Shown: positions 21,634-33,925 of the stretch, piece after piece
Layout of the letters: each line of letters opens with the position of its first letter
Position numbering within the stretch: the stretch's first letter is position 1
Source of the DNA: Botrytis cinerea B05.10
Lineage: Eukaryota > Ascomycota > Leotiomycetes > Helotiales > Sclerotiniaceae
Length of the DNA stretch: 64,000 nt
Direction of reading: 5' to 3'
Assembly (NCBI RefSeq): GCF_000143535.2
Contig: NC_037318.1
Span: 1,612,001-1,676,000 of the forward strand
Program-made: the position numbers and the translations under genes
Notes under the pieces: generated by a model
Databases searched by the model: none
Seen by the model: the letters and a program-made list of their open reading frames with translations, nothing else
What the model was told of the DNA's origin: nothing

Positions 21634-24615
21634 TCACTCTACTTTCTCCACGACCAACTTCAATATTTCCTCTATGCCCTTCCCCGCATTCTTTGGATCT
21701 TTCGCAACCGCCTGCCAATACTCCCCGTGGCGAGGTTCGCTGAGTATACATTTCTGTATCACATCTGCTCGTTTTTCCTATTTAATTATGTTAGTTTTGA
21801 TCTACATATCATACTCAACCACGCCACCGAGCCGCCTATCGTCATTTTCATGTGTAGAATCAGGGAGGTTGAGACTTACTTCAGTACCATGCTGCAATAA
21901 AAACTTATAATACCAAGCCCAAGTATCACCCAGATCACTATCCAGTAAAATCGCTTTCTCGAACCAATTCTGCGCTTTTTCCAATCTTCTCTCGCCCCAG
22001 AAAATACGGGCAATAGTGACGAAAAGGATAGGATCGTTGTCGACTTTCTTGATAGCTTCCAATGCCCTCGGTTTCCTTTGTGTACGTGCTTCAAGGTTCC
22101 AAATAGATTCTGTGTATAACAATCCACTGTTAGGTACCTCTTGAAGAGCTTTTGCCATCATGATTTTGGCCTGTGCAGTGTTGTTTGCGCGTCGTTCAAC
22201 TCTCACCGATTCAGTCCACAATTCTGGTGATTTGGGGACTGCCAACCGGGCTCTGTCGAGAACACTACGTGCTTTGACGACCATACCAGCTCGCTCTTCG
22301 AGTCGTGAATATAGTAGCCAAAGTGGAACAGATTTTGGACATGCTTTTGTGCCTGTACTGTAAGCTTCACGGGCTTGTGGCATTTTACCTTCGCCTTCGT
22401 AAATTTGACCTTTCATCATCCATAATTTGGCTGCACCAGGAAATAGATTTAATCCTTGATTCGCAAGATCCAGAGCTGCGTCGATATTACCCAATTGTCT
22501 TTCGTATGCCACACTCTTTGTCCATACACGATCAGTTGGAGCTTCTTGTCGTGCTGTTTTGAGAAGTTCTCGTGCCTGTTCTGGCTGGTTATTTTCTGCT
22601 TCTAATTTCACAGCTGCCAGCCAAATCTCCTCGTTATTTGGATTTTGGTTGAATGCTTTACCAAGGACTCTTCGTGCATTATCGACTTCGCCAGCTAACC
22701 ACTTTTCCTTGGCTAACATCATCCACAGCACTTCACTGGTAGGGCGTGCTTCGACAGCCTTCTCGAGTAACTGCCACAAAGCTTCCTTTGTACCATGGTT
22801 CTTTTCTAGATCTGCAGCCGCAAGCCAAAGTTTCGTGCTGGTAACGAATACTCGAAGTGCATAAGCATAGATAGCACGGGCAGTTTCGTATTTTCCACGG
22901 TTGATGCTAGCTTTTGCATCCTCCATCCAAATGTCCTTTCGATCATCATCTTCGTCCAGTCCCCATCCTAGAGTTTCACGAATGATGTTACCGCAGGTCA
23001 AAACAGCTCCTTCTTCCTCACATTTTTCTGCTTCAGTGATCCAGTCTTCTCTTTTCAACATGGCAGACTCTTTTGCCAAAGCTTTAACAGCACGGTTCAT
23101 GACGTTTATTTTAGAGGCGGTGCCCATTTGCTCACCAAGACGGGCAGCAGCTATCCAAATTTCGTGAGAAGTAGGTATAGCTTTGCGAGCCTTATTCAGG
23201 ACTTTTTGAGCATTCTCTGATGTTTCTAATCTTGCAAGAGCTAACCATAATTCGACTGAAAGAGGAATAATTTCGGTCGCTTTGGCAAGAAGTAGACGTG
23301 CATCACTAGGATCTTCCTCGAGATTGACAGCCTCTTTCCAGAGATTTACAGATTGTGGAATGTGATCTAACGCGTGCCTGATGACTCGTTTCTTGGCTCT
23401 AGGCTCCGATTCTAATTTCATCGATTCAACCCATAATCGCACTGAACGATCGTTATTTCTGATGGCATTTGCTGCAATAATCTTTGCGTTGTGGTTGTCA
23501 TTCAATCGAATATTCTCCAGCCAGATATCCTCACTCTTAGGACAATACTCACAACCACGTGCGATGATATTACGTGCCGCCACAGTTTTTCCTGCAAGCT
23601 CTTCGACACGAGCAGCTGCAATCCATCCTGGAGCATGCTTTGGATTCGTTTTGATGACAGACTCCAGCAGAGTCCGTACACGAACGATATCACCAACTTG
23701 GGTTTCACCCTCGTTAATTTGCGATTTGGCTAAACTTGTAAGATATCCTTTCGGGTCGATATTGGTCGCATTTCCAGACATTGAGTCGGTTCCTTGAGAC
23801 GCTTGATCGAGTTTTACCTTAAGTACTTTATCTCTTGCGGCTCCGATATCCGCGAAGTTGGTCATGGTCCCATCAGGTCCATCTCCTCCTGCACTTTCTC
23901 CACCATCATCCATTACGGTAGTTCCCAGCTCAGTCGTATCCCGAGCTCCAGCAATAACACTATCAGGAACTGCATAAAACCTCTTCCTCAATTCTTGTTT
24001 GCTTCGTCGATTTTTGCCAGTCAAATCACCGACTTCCGGTAAGTTTGCCCAATCTTCATCACTGACTGTTCCTAATGCTCGTTTCAGGTCCGCAAATTGT
24101 TGTTGGATTTTGGGATTATTGCGTTCGTATTCTTCCCTTTCTGCTTTTTCTCGTGCTTCCCTGTAGGTAAACTCGTCGGTAATCTGCTCATCTATTTTCA
24201 TATGATAAACCAAGTGCATTGGAGGATGTGGAATTACGATAAATGGGGAGACAAACCTTCTTATTTTCCGCCTTCTATCCATCTTCTCATCTACTTCCTG
24301 GTAGATTCTATCTGCTTCATCATCGTCCTTGTCATAAACGCCACCTGAGAATAATCCAACTTCATTGTCCGGATCCTGAAAGCGCTCATCATCCTCGTCA
24401 TCATCTTTCTTTTCGGTGGCTCCGTATGCTGTAGGGACTGCTTGACCGAGTTGAGCAGCGCGCTTTGCAAGAGCTTCTTTGATTTGATCTTCACTTGGTC
24501 CTTCTCGCGCAGGACCTAAATCAGATCGTGTTGTAAATCCTGTCGCTCCTCGACCTAAACCAGCAACATAATTTTCTGGCGCCTTTTGACTGAGGAAATC
24601 GCGTCGACCAGACAT
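21634..24615 (-). CDS. PRP6: Pre-mRNA-splicing factor Prp6/Prp1 (U4/U6.U5 tri-snRNP)
   Basis: Minus-strand exons 24615-24257, 24160-21880 and 21777-21634, giving 927 residues. The N-terminus (KAPENYVAGLGRGATGFTTR) and the acidic stretch with FQDPDNEVGLF are the PRP1 N-terminal domain; HAT/TPR-like helical repeats (SEDIWLENIRL, SVELWLALARLE, DTWAWYYKFLLQHG) fill the rest. Prp6 bridges U5 and U4/U6 in the tri-snRNP and is essential for spliceosome assembly. The last intron (21778-21879) carries the protein on to a conserved end, EKRADVIQKC and onwards. The first intron (24161-24256, GTTTGT to CTACAG) is 96 bp, in frame and free of stops; it splits EKMDRRRKIRR from EAREKAEREEYE. Its removal is supported because the family is continuous there. 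Confidence 0.92.
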
Positions 24616-27476
24616 GATTGCGAAAGTTATTGTATTTGAAATTCAAGGTTCAAAGCATTGAAATAATGAAATCTCGAGAAAAGATGCAAGGCTGAAAGTA
24701 AATAAATGTATCAATCCCCGACAGCCTAGCGATTGAGTAGCAGCCGTGAAGTGAGTACTTATGTAATCATTGTGGAGGCAGCTATGCACGGTCCACATAG
24801 CTCACAACTTCAGTAGATTCAGACCTCGCTTGGTCCTTTGGGTCTTCCTTGTGTTTGAAAAAGAACTATATCAACGCTTTTTGAAATTCTTGAATCTTTT
24901 CAAGTAAGAGTCTAGCAAAAGATGGAATTGTATCGACTCATTTTTCCTTCTTCTCAAATATTCCCAAATCCTGAAAGATCTATAGTATCTTGGCCTTGGG
25001 GAGTTCCCTTGGATCATTGGGAAGCGCAATTGAAGACATTGTCACAGATAATTATCTCCAAGTTATACCCATGAATTCAATGTGAATATGACAGGCGCCT
25101 GGTACTTCATAGTTGGCCCCCTAGTATACCATCTTTAAATCTATTTTCTACAAGTGTATAAAGGTTTTCAGTGGGGCTATCATACTTCACATCCTCCATT
25201 CTGTAACCTATAGACAAACACTACCTCGATGCACATGTTTATGCGTACGGTGCATACTGTTTTCGCTGAGCCCGAATAAGACATCCGAATAGTCGAAACT
25301 GTGTATTGAAAATTCAGTTGAGGGTTGGCAAAAGTATCAAAAGTGGCCGCTGTCTTTGCCCATCTGAATCCCCTCGATTGGCATGCTTCGGGGATCTAGA
25401 ATTAACGTCAAGAGTTTGGTTCTTTCTTAGATGGTCAATTCAAATTTGTGATTCTGATGATCTGATACATCATGTTTCTATGTGTTTTTATACCTTGCTC
25501 GTGTGGCCAGTAGAAGTCAGAATCTGTGTAGTATGCACAGGTCGCTGGTGTATTCTTTACGCTATTGAATGAAGCATTCGGCTTCCTTCCCTTGTCTCTA
25601 CGCCATGACTTGTTGAAGGATCATCATCGCAACTATTGAAGTCCAATCATGACCAGGTCTGTCTGCGTGGAATTTCTTTAGAGCAATGACGAATCAAGGA
25701 TGCTACAAATCCTGTTTTCGTGAACCGAAACGAATCTCCATCATACGAATCTAGCTCACATATCTAAGATATAATTTGGCCTCTATATAAATCTGTATTT
25801 GTGTGGAGTTATAGCATAAACTTCACGGTTAATCCCCTTAATTTTCAGTCGTCGAACTTGATTTGATCGTCTATTCTACTTATGGACCATGCCACGAAAC
25901 TGATCCTAGTTATAAAAAAATACTTAAACCGCGCTTCACTGTCGCTAGTTTATATTTCCCAAAGATCGACATTATCACATCTTGTGGTCTAGCTGTCTAA
26001 TTCACCATTCTAGTCAAGCCAGATCTGAAAATATAAGCTGACGATTTTACAGAATGTAGACATCCATCCGCAACAGGCAGAAATGTGAAACAACCATCAT
26101 GATTCCAGTGGTCACATGGCCGCCAACAATGAAATTTTATAGCAATCAGCATGAAATTTTATAGCAACAAGCAAGAGTGAGAGGCTACAATAGCCACGGT
26201 AGCCCCAGAGGTCAAATGACCATGACAATATTCGCCATTGGAAATAGTTGTTCAAAAGCCGATCGTAAGTACATCCATCTCCTTCCTCCTGAATGTGACA
26301 GACAGTTTGATCACCATACTTTTCTTTGCCTTTTCAATTTCATACATTACTATATTTTAAAAATTCGTATGAAACGTTTCTTAGTTTTTGGAATACCATT
26401 AAAATTTGGAAGTATGTGTTTCATGTTCTGGAAAGCGATACTTTTAGGAATCTCACATCGTGCTTGCGAAGAGATGCAATAGTATTAGAGTCGCATAAAA
26501 CATTGCTGGTGATTTAAATTGAACCTGCAGAGTCCGTATGATATTCAATGATATTTCCCTTTTCCAAGGTGAACGTTGAACGGCGGTTGTACTCACAAGC
26601 TGATATTTACGCGGTTGAGACTTTGAATTTCCTCCTCATTCTAATTTCAACCCCAGATCGTCTATAGACTGGACACAGTGCAATAGTGCCAAATTTCTGG
26701 CCTTGGTGTGTAGATTTTGCCCCAAGGTACTCAATTAGAAAAGTAGGATCTTCGTGGCCAGGAAATTGATTTGTTTCATTCTCTTGTCGAACTATCTGGA
26801 TAAAACAGGTCAACAATGGCCACATGTATCTTTTTGACGCCCAAAAACATCATCCGAGATAAACTACTTTCTTTGTTTCTAGATTAACGGAAGTCTCGAA
26901 TTCTTCGGAAGGAAATTTTTTTGTATATCCATCACGCTGTTCCGTGATTTCCAAGAACAAGCTCCCGCGAATCTGATTTCAACGCAGTCATCGCTTCTGT
27001 TATAGCTTATCTAGATGTCTAGGTACTCCAAAGTTGATGATTTAATTTACGGTTTTCACTTATTTCTTAAAAATTGAAAGTTACGGAACTTGCGATATAA
27101 AAGGTTCATTTGCATTTCTCTGCAATACTTCAAAGAAAGCCCTTGTAGATCTGCTTCTGATGCCGAATTTATGCTTCCGCAAATTCCTTTCATTATTGAG
27201 ATACTATGAAATTTATATGAGATCTCGAATTTTGAATTGGGCTTCAACAATTATTTTCTCGGCTGTCGATTTCCAAGAGACAACCTCACATTGTGCAGCA
27301 TTCAAGATCATAAATTTCTGTGATATCACTCTAAACATTTTTATTATAGAGCGGCTAATTTTGCGTTTTAGAAAGGGGGGATTATGTTGTTGTGATGGAA
27401 CAGTTTTGTGGAGCGAGGTCATACCGTCCCTCCCAATTCCCCAAAATTTCTACACCACCCACTACAGCTAGAATCA
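24616..27476. other. Long gene-poor intergenic stretch
   Basis: 2.86 kb with no exon chain found on either strand. The 24616-25300 part is the prp6 promoter side. A 22-bp unit (ATGAAATTTTATAGCAAnnAGC) is directly repeated at 26129-26172. A small spliced or non-coding gene cannot be excluded. Confidence 0.5.
26129..26172. repeat. 22-bp tandem direct repeat
   Basis: Two adjacent copies of a 22-bp unit starting ATGAAATTTTATAGCA, differing at two or so bases. Confidence 0.8.
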
Positions 27477-28397
27477 TCATAGATACCTCCAGTAGATCTT
27501 CTCATTGGCATCAGCAGCCGCTATCAACTTTGGCATCAATTGTCTTTCCTCCCATTCTTTGATCATCCTATCCTTGTATTCCCAAAGCGGATAAGTAGAT
27601 CTCCCAAAAGTCTCAAAATCATCAAAGCAAGTGAGATCGCAAGCGTCAGCTAATATCGTGGCTCTCTGATGCAACCTAATATTAACTCTGGACATTAAAT
27701 CCAATGCCGTTAATGCATCGTTCTCTTCAGCGGCGACGTTCCCTTCAAATCCAGCCTCTGCATTGTCGATTTGGCTTTTAACCTCTCGAATCGTTTCCAA
27801 CCATTTTTTGAATAATGATGGGAACGTATCAGGCATGAGACGACTGAAAACCAATCCATGACTTTCCACTGTGTTCTGTACTTTGAATTTCCCACCACAA
27901 CGTTCGTCCATTTTCAACAAAGGTTTGACGTCGTCTTTGGAGATGCCAAACGTAGCGTCGAAGATGATTCGTAACTGCGGGAATTTATCAGCTTGGCGGA
28001 TGGATTCTGGTAAGAAAACTTTGAAGGACTGTCTGCGTTGCATCTCCATCGTATCTAGTTGCGACCGGTCTTTCCTCAGCGCAGTTCCCTTCTCCTTCAC
28101 CATCCTGAAATACATTGACCTCAATCTAATCAATTCTAGCATATTTACTTGTTCCGTTAAAAGACGCTTTTCGTCGAGCTCCTTCTCGATTTGACTAATC
28201 ATCTTCACTGACTCTTCACAACAGATGTTGTGTTTGGGAATTAGGTCATTGGCGATGGCAGTCTTTGTTGCACCGGGACCCTTGCCAGCGAAATAAGTCC
28301 GATGAGTGTGGGGGGTTCTCGTGGTAAGAGCCATGACAGGTCTTTGGAAAGACTGTCGGGCCAACTTGATTAAAATGGAAGGACGAATGAGACGCAT
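27477..28397 (-). CDS. Conserved-looking hypothetical protein, possibly mitochondrial
   Basis: A single-exon 306-residue gene. The N-terminus (MRLIRPSILIKLARQSFQRP, then a Thr/His/Arg-rich run up to TYFAGKGPG) is positively charged, lacks acids for more than 35 residues and looks like a mitochondrial presequence. The rest is charged and predicted helical (ISQIEKELDEKRLLTEQVN; GTALRKDRSQLDTMEMQRR), ending in AADANEKIYWRYL. I do not recognise the family. It lies on the same strand as the bS18m gene, 657 bp downstream of it. Balanced codon use and length support a real gene. Mitochondrial location is an inference from the N-terminus only. Confidence 0.7.
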   Translation of the reverse strand: MRLIRPSILIKLARQSFQRPVMALTTRTPHTHRTYFAGKGPGATKTAIANDLIPKHNICCEESVKMISQIEKELDEKRLLTEQVNMLELIRLRSMYFRMVKEKGTALRKDRSQLDTMEMQRRQSFKVFLPESIRQADKFPQLRIIFDATFGISKDDVKPLLKMDERCGGKFKVQNTVESHGLVFSRLMPDTFPSLFKKWLETIREVKSQIDNAEAGFEGNVAAEENDALTALDLMSRVNIRLHQRATILADACDLTCFDDFETFGRSTYPLWEYKDRMIKEWEERQLMPKLIAAADANEKIYWRYL

Positions 28398-29054
28398 TTT
28401 AGATTAGGCTGATTGAAGGTGGATGGATGAAGTTGTGTAGAATGAATTTCAAATTTTTTGAATCGATTGTGGGAAAGTTCAAGCTTATTCATGATGAAAG
28501 GGTCGATTCAAAGATTTCAGTATCGACAATTAGTGTCTAAGAAACATGCCGATGCTTTGTTTGTACGGCTTCCGACTTTAAGGATACCTACCTACGTACC
28601 TGCCCAGGCTTGTGGACTAATAATTAAGGCATAAATATGATCCGTCATGTTTGGATTCATACACTTAGAGGGTTGAGAGCAACAAATGTTTCTCCGATTG
28701 TTATTGAATTTGTATGCATGCCCATCAAAAAAATATTTCACAGGGCTCATATTGTATGCAGGCATTAGCCCTCTTGCCAACGCACACTATTCGACTTGAG
28801 GAGTTCAGCGTGACAGGGGCAAATTTGCCAGTGGTAACGTCAAACAGCTGATGGCATGATGGTAACTTCACAGAAGTAGCCCTCCTCGCTTCGTCCCCTG
28901 CAAGTACTCAGTTGATATGGCGTGTTCCGTGACCGGAATTGATGCATACTTAAATTCGATATCATTGCGGGCAACTCCAATCCACTGGGCGCATATTTGC
29001 GACCAAGTCGACACATATCATACATTCCTTCATTTCTGCCACCCTGAGAATACC
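28398..29054. other. Intergenic region between hypothetical gene and rsm18
   Basis: No gene seen. It must contain the promoter of the 27477-28397 gene and the 3' end of rsm18. Confidence 0.6.
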
Positions 29055-29854
29055 TTACACCAACGTGCCTCGTTTGTAATTATCGTTCATTTCATCCCTC
29101 TCCCTCGCCTTGTAAAGGACCTCTGGATGTCTATGCACACTCGGCATCATACCCAAACCAATAGACCTCCTAATTGCCTTTGCAATCTTTCTCTGATTGA
29201 CCGGTCTTAATCCAGTTTCCTTACTTCCTCTAATCCTTCCCATCGGCGTTACATATTCTGACATAATTGAGAAATTCTAAGGTGGCTCATTAGCCCTGCT
29301 CAAGCTTCTCTCAAGAGCGCCCTGTTATTCTACCCTCTCAATCCACAAAAGAAAAACTAACCTTGTAACTCCCCGTTGCTATAGGATCGAAAGCAACCAC
29401 ATCAAAAACATCCCTCGTAACCTTTCCTCTCTTCTTCCATTTTGCCATCTCTATTCCACTCAAATCATGTGGCGCATACACATCTCCAGCTCTCCACCTT
29501 CTATGTATTTGTTTTGTCAGAGCTGATCTCGAGACATTGTCTTCGTATTCCTGAGCCGCAGTTCTCTGCACCCCAGAATTGGCTGATAATGCCCTACGTC
29601 GCTCGTGGACCTTTTCTTGAGCTTTGTTCACAAGAGACATCAGACTATCATAGCCTCTCATTTCTGAGGATGATTTGTCGGATGTTGGAGGAAGTTCTGC
29701 GTGTAGCATTAGCAATTGGCTTCATGGTGAGAGATTGTTGGATTATAATTGACATACCAGCGGACATAATTCTGCTGGTTGAAAATCGCATTCCAAGGAA
29801 CGGCGATGATACCGCATTGCGCACGGCGTTTAAACATTGTAGTCGAGGAGGCAT
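29055..29854 (-). CDS. RSM18: Mitochondrial small-subunit ribosomal protein bS18m (Rsm18)
   Basis: Minus-strand exons 29854-29758, 29696-29362 and 29276-29055, giving 217 residues. The first exon encodes a mitochondrial presequence (MPPRLQCLNAVRNAVSSPFL, with FSTSR). The second is a charged linker ending DVVAFDPIATGSYK. The third carries the S18 core: NFSIMSEYVTPMGRIR, then TGLRPVNQRKIAKAIRRSIG and LGMMPSVHRHPE. This core matches bacterial-type S18, which sits on the platform of the small subunit and contacts bS6 and rRNA. The extra N-terminal segment is usual for fungal mitochondrial S18. It is transcribed head-to-head with imp3, with only 219 bp between the two ATGs, so they probably share a promoter. 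Confidence 0.9.
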
Positions 29855-30073
29855 GATTGCTATACTTGTACCATTCAATATCAAAACCACTTGGTGTTGC
29901 TCAATACCAAAATCTTGAAGTCCAAAGCGGGCCGAAACCCCGCATCGGAGCTGGTTATTCCGATGACCCGCAAAAATTTATTTTGATATCTACGATGGAA
30001 TAGTGATAGGCTTCAATCATTTGCGCCAGACACAACATCTTTCAAATCTTTCAATTGAATTCGATTTCACAAA
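29855..30073. promoter_or_regulatory. Shared bidirectional promoter of rsm18 and imp3
   Basis: The 219 bp separating the two divergent start codons must contain both 5' leaders and promoters. It joins a mitoribosome gene with a nucleolar rRNA-processing gene. No specific factor site is claimed. Confidence 0.55.
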
Positions 30074-30691
30074 ATGGTTCGTAAACTTAAGCATCATGAG
30101 CAGAAGCTCCTCCGAAAAGTAGACTTCACAACCTACGCTTCAGACAACAATCATCGAGATGCGGCTGTCATACGAAGATATGCGATCCAGAAACCTGGGG
30201 ATTATCAGAAATACAATAGACTTTGCGGTGTAAGTTTATAGTTCCTCATGATAGGAGTCATTAAATATTAATATATGAATACATAGTCCCTCCGTCAACT
30301 CGCCCATAAACTCACACTTTTACCTCCCGACTCTCAAGTTCGTCTAAAGCATGAACAGCTCCTCCTCTCTAAACTTCACGATATGGGAATTCTTCCTTCT
30401 ACCGCTTCCACTTCCAAACTTTCCTCTGTTGAATCGCACGTTACGGTTTCCGCGTTCTGCCGAAGACGTTTACCCGTTGTAATGACGAGATTGAGAATGG
30501 CAGAGACAGTCCAGGCTGCGAATAAGATTATTGAGCAAGGACATGTTAGAGTGGGTACGGAAACTATCACAGACACGGCATTCTTAGTTACGAGAAGCAT
30601 GGAAGATTTCGTTACCTGGGTGGATGGTTCCAAGATCAAGAGAAATATCTTGAAATACAGAGAGAAATTGGATGATTTCGATTTGTTGTAG
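30074..30691 (+). CDS. IMP3: U3 small nucleolar ribonucleoprotein Imp3
   Basis: Exons 30074-30229 and 30287-30691, giving 186 residues, close to the 183 of yeast Imp3. The N-terminus [20 protein letters not shown] is diagnostic, followed by [17 protein letters not shown], then [13 protein letters not shown] after the intron. An S4 RNA-binding domain covers about 107-170 ([20 protein letters not shown]; then QGHVRVG) and the end is [19 protein letters not shown]. Imp3 belongs to the Mpp10-Imp3-Imp4 part of the SSU processome and helps base-pair U3 snoRNA with pre-18S rRNA in the nucleolus. Confidence 0.95.
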
Positions 30692-31557
30692 GCAATCGAG
30701 GGAGATGGGGTCATGCATGGTTGGAGTCTTGGAAGTAGGAAAATTTGCTTTGCTTGGAGTTTAGGAGTTGATGGAATTATTTGAAATGGATGCCTTGAGA
30801 CAATTCATGGATCAAATAAGTTATAAAGTATGATAAGAAACTAATGATTTCGATGGTCCCCGATTTCTGGAAATGGAGTGTGAATCAGTCCGATTATCAT
30901 GATCATAGAAGGGGATAGGAAATCAAGGCGACGAAGAAACTTCTCGACACGAGAGAATGTGGAGGATGGGTAACCTCATGCTTGATTTTTACCCGAGACA
31001 GCGGTATATCAAGGTTATGAAAGTGTATCTTCCACGGAAATGCCAAAGTCAACTATCTTTTAGTGGAAGACAACCAGGTTTCTATGACTCCGATTGACAC
31101 TGTTCCGAGCAAAATAGTCAACTTGGACTCTCTGGTCAAGGTTCACCAAAAAGCAGTCTTCTGCTATCAGATTCAGTTGCAGACAAAGTTGCGCGAATAT
31201 AACTCCATTATCTGACATAATATCACTTTTTTGGCCAATCGGTCTTGCTTGTGCGAAGAAATTCTTCTTTTTATTATATAAAGCCATTATGGCAAGTGTC
31301 ATCTATAGTATCATCATGTCTAAAGCTTTTCTAGCCAGTTGCTCAAATAACAGCAAGTTTTGAAAAACATATTAATTCTCCCACAACGAAGTCATGAACA
31401 CTTGAAATTCTTGCTCTCATTTTCCCTCATTACATTGAAGTTTAGCACAGTCCACATGAAATGATTGCTCAAATACACACGCACTATGAATCTTCCCGTT
31501 CATCTTGATACAAACTTTCTGCGCAAAGATCCCAGCACACTTATCCACCACCTACGG
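30692..31557. other. Convergent intergenic region
   Basis: 3' flanks of imp3 and the secreted repeat protein gene. No coding support. Confidence 0.6.
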
Positions 31558-32652
31558 CTAGACATCAACGGTTTCGCTTGCTGAAGCAGCAGCAGGAATA
31601 CCATAAAACGTCTTGGTGGGATAAAAATTCGGTTCTTGAATATAAATTGTCTCGCCACAAAGAGTTTCCACAGCGACGAATTCTCCGGTCGTGAGAGCGC
31701 TCACGGGGATCGTAACGCCCGCAACAGCGGTATTGCATTTCGTGGATGCGGATGTGGATGCGGATGCGGATGCGGATGAGACGTTCGCAATGTTTACTGT
31801 CGAGGAGGCAGGGATACCATACGTAGTCTTTGTGGGGTAGAAATTAGGTTCTTGGATGTAGATTGTTTTCTGGCAGAGAACCTCGACTGCGACAAATTCG
31901 CCGGTTGTGAGAGCACTAGCGGGGATTGTTACGCCTGCGACGGCGGAGTTGCATGATGTTGTTGTGGCTGCGACTAGTTGTTTTTCTTCGACGATGGGTG
32001 TTAGTGTTACTGTTGGTGACGAATCTGTTGATTCAGATTCAGATTCAGATGCGGATGCGGATGCGGATGCCGATGCAGAAGCAGAAGCCGGAATATCGGT
32101 AGAAGAATCTTCAGATGAAGAAGCATCAACCTGTGTGCTTGCAGCAGGGAGAACAGAGGTAGGGAAACTATATGGTGTGTTTCCAGATGTACTCGTCTTG
32201 GCTGCGGCTCCAGCCACATAGGTGCTGGTGCTGGAGCTTGTGGGTTCCGGCACGCCCCATTCTGTGGCAGGGAAATTGTTGGGTTCTTGGATGTAGACGG
32301 TTTGGCTGGAGATGATGACAATACCGACCTGTTGGGGTTCGGGTTAGTATAGATGCTCTTCTTGAATAGAGCATGTGAATGCTGGGTTTGGAGTATTGTC
32401 GAGGGAAATTGGTGGTAGAGCGGTATGAGAGGAGAAAGTCAAGATCAAATGTGGTAGGAAAAGAATCCCGAAACTTACTTGTTCACCAGTTGTTAGAGCA
32501 GAAGCAGCAAGTGTAGTGAAGAGACCAAAAAGGCCAGGCAATCTAACTCCTGTACCTTCATCCTCGCTGCGTTTAATAGGATTTCCCGAGACAATGACAA
32601 AGAGAAATGATAGGAGCGCAAGAAACTTGATTGTAAAGACGGGAACAAACAT
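31558..32652 (-). CDS. Secreted repeat protein with Ala/Ser and Glu/Ser linkers
   Basis: Minus-strand exons 32652-32479 and 32328-31558, giving 314 residues. A signal peptide is visible (MFVPVFTIKFLALLSFLFVI, then VSGNP), followed by a KR dibasic site at about 27-28 suitable for Kex2. The mature protein has three related units, each built as SALTTGE, a short strand, then YIQEPN and G-I/V-P: positions about 51-90, then two longer copies sharing TIPxSALTTGEFVAVExLC and TIYIQEPNFYPTKT. Alternating Ser-Ala runs and an acidic ESES run, encoded by hexamer repeats, separate the units. Two conserved Cys per long unit (CNxAVAGV and LC) could form a disulphide. No GPI signal or catalytic motif is obvious. 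It is probably a cell-wall or extracellular protein; function unknown. Confidence 0.75.
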
Positions 32653-33925
32653 TTTGAAAGAGTGATGGATGGATTGTTGGTTTCTGTGTTGTTTTCTTTC
32701 GTTTGTATGGTATTGGGCTGTGAGAGGGGAGTTGAACTGCGAGAAGATGGATGAGGTGGGAAAAGAGGGAGAAGAAAGAGAAAATGAAAGAGGAAGAGAA
32801 AGAGAATTATAAGAAGTTAATAAGTCTACTAGGAAACACTAAAGAAAGATATTGAATATTCATTAGCTGATTCAATTTCTTTCTAATCTCTTTTAGTGTG
32901 TCTACTTTTCCATGGTGAATGTTACAGGAAGTGAGAAGTTGAATTTCAGATGATGATAACTTCAAGAAGGGATATCATCAGTCCGAAGGCCGAGAAGTGA
33001 ATAGATAGATAGAGAGTAAAGTAATAAGTTTGTGATTAATGCGTGGAGTTGTTTGTTCTGCTGGGCGATTTGATGGTGATATCTATGTGGAGAACAACAA
33101 GTAATATCAAGCAGCAAATAATAAACAAGAAACAGTAAACACAATCAAATAGTAAACAATCTATATCCTCTCCTTAACAAGCCCAATTCGACTCATCATC
33201 TAAAATGCCAAAAAACTATTTAATCCACAAATATACCCTTCGAGTGAAAAGCTCACCATGAATATATTCTACTCATTCATCTCATCCACATCCAATACAC
33301 TACTCTAATTCACCATTCTACCCCTCTACCCCTCCACATCCACACTACGCCCAAGATCCCCCGACCCTCCCGAGGGTCAAATTAGATACAAACCAAAGAA
33401 GACTAATTTCGGGTTCGGGGCTCGGGTTGTCTCATCATGTCATGTAAGGTCATGTAGAGCCAGGTAATCAAACTCCTCTACAGGATAATCTTAAAAGTTT
33501 GACTACTGTAAATATGTAGATGAGAAGCGGGGAAGCTTGCTCACAAGTCGTCTATATATACCTATCTACTACTTACCCAATAGCTCCTACATATTCCTCT
33601 CTCTCTATCTCTCTTCAAAAGTGTTCATCTTTCTCTAGATACATACATACATACATACATTACATTACATTCCTTCTCCTCTTGATACCCAAACACTTCT
33701 CACACTGCTGAGTGCCCTGTATCATACCACATCATATCGCAACTATACACACATATACACACACACTATTTGTTTGTTTGTACCATCAAGTTTGACATAG
33801 TTCATTGTACTTGCTTACGTCCAACATCAAACATTTTTGTATTATTGCATTCCACTACCTACCTACCTACCTACCTACCTACCTACCTACCTACAAAACA
33901 AAAGGGTTCATTTCATACCGGCAAA
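32653..33925. other. Divergent intergenic region with microsatellites
   Basis: Promoter space for the secreted protein (leftwards) and the proline-rich gene (rightwards). It contains an ATAC run near 33642-33660 and a CTAC run at 33855-33894. No gene seen. Confidence 0.6.
33855..33894. repeat. CTAC tetranucleotide repeat
   Basis: Ten perfect CTAC units end 32 bp before the ATG of the proline-rich gene, so they lie in its probable 5' leader. Confidence 0.9.

Noticed and set aside
21802..21879. Read-through C-terminus of Prp6 ending GGVVEYDM
   Set aside because: It is the unspliced last intron; splicing to 21777 restores the conserved EKRADVIQKC end.
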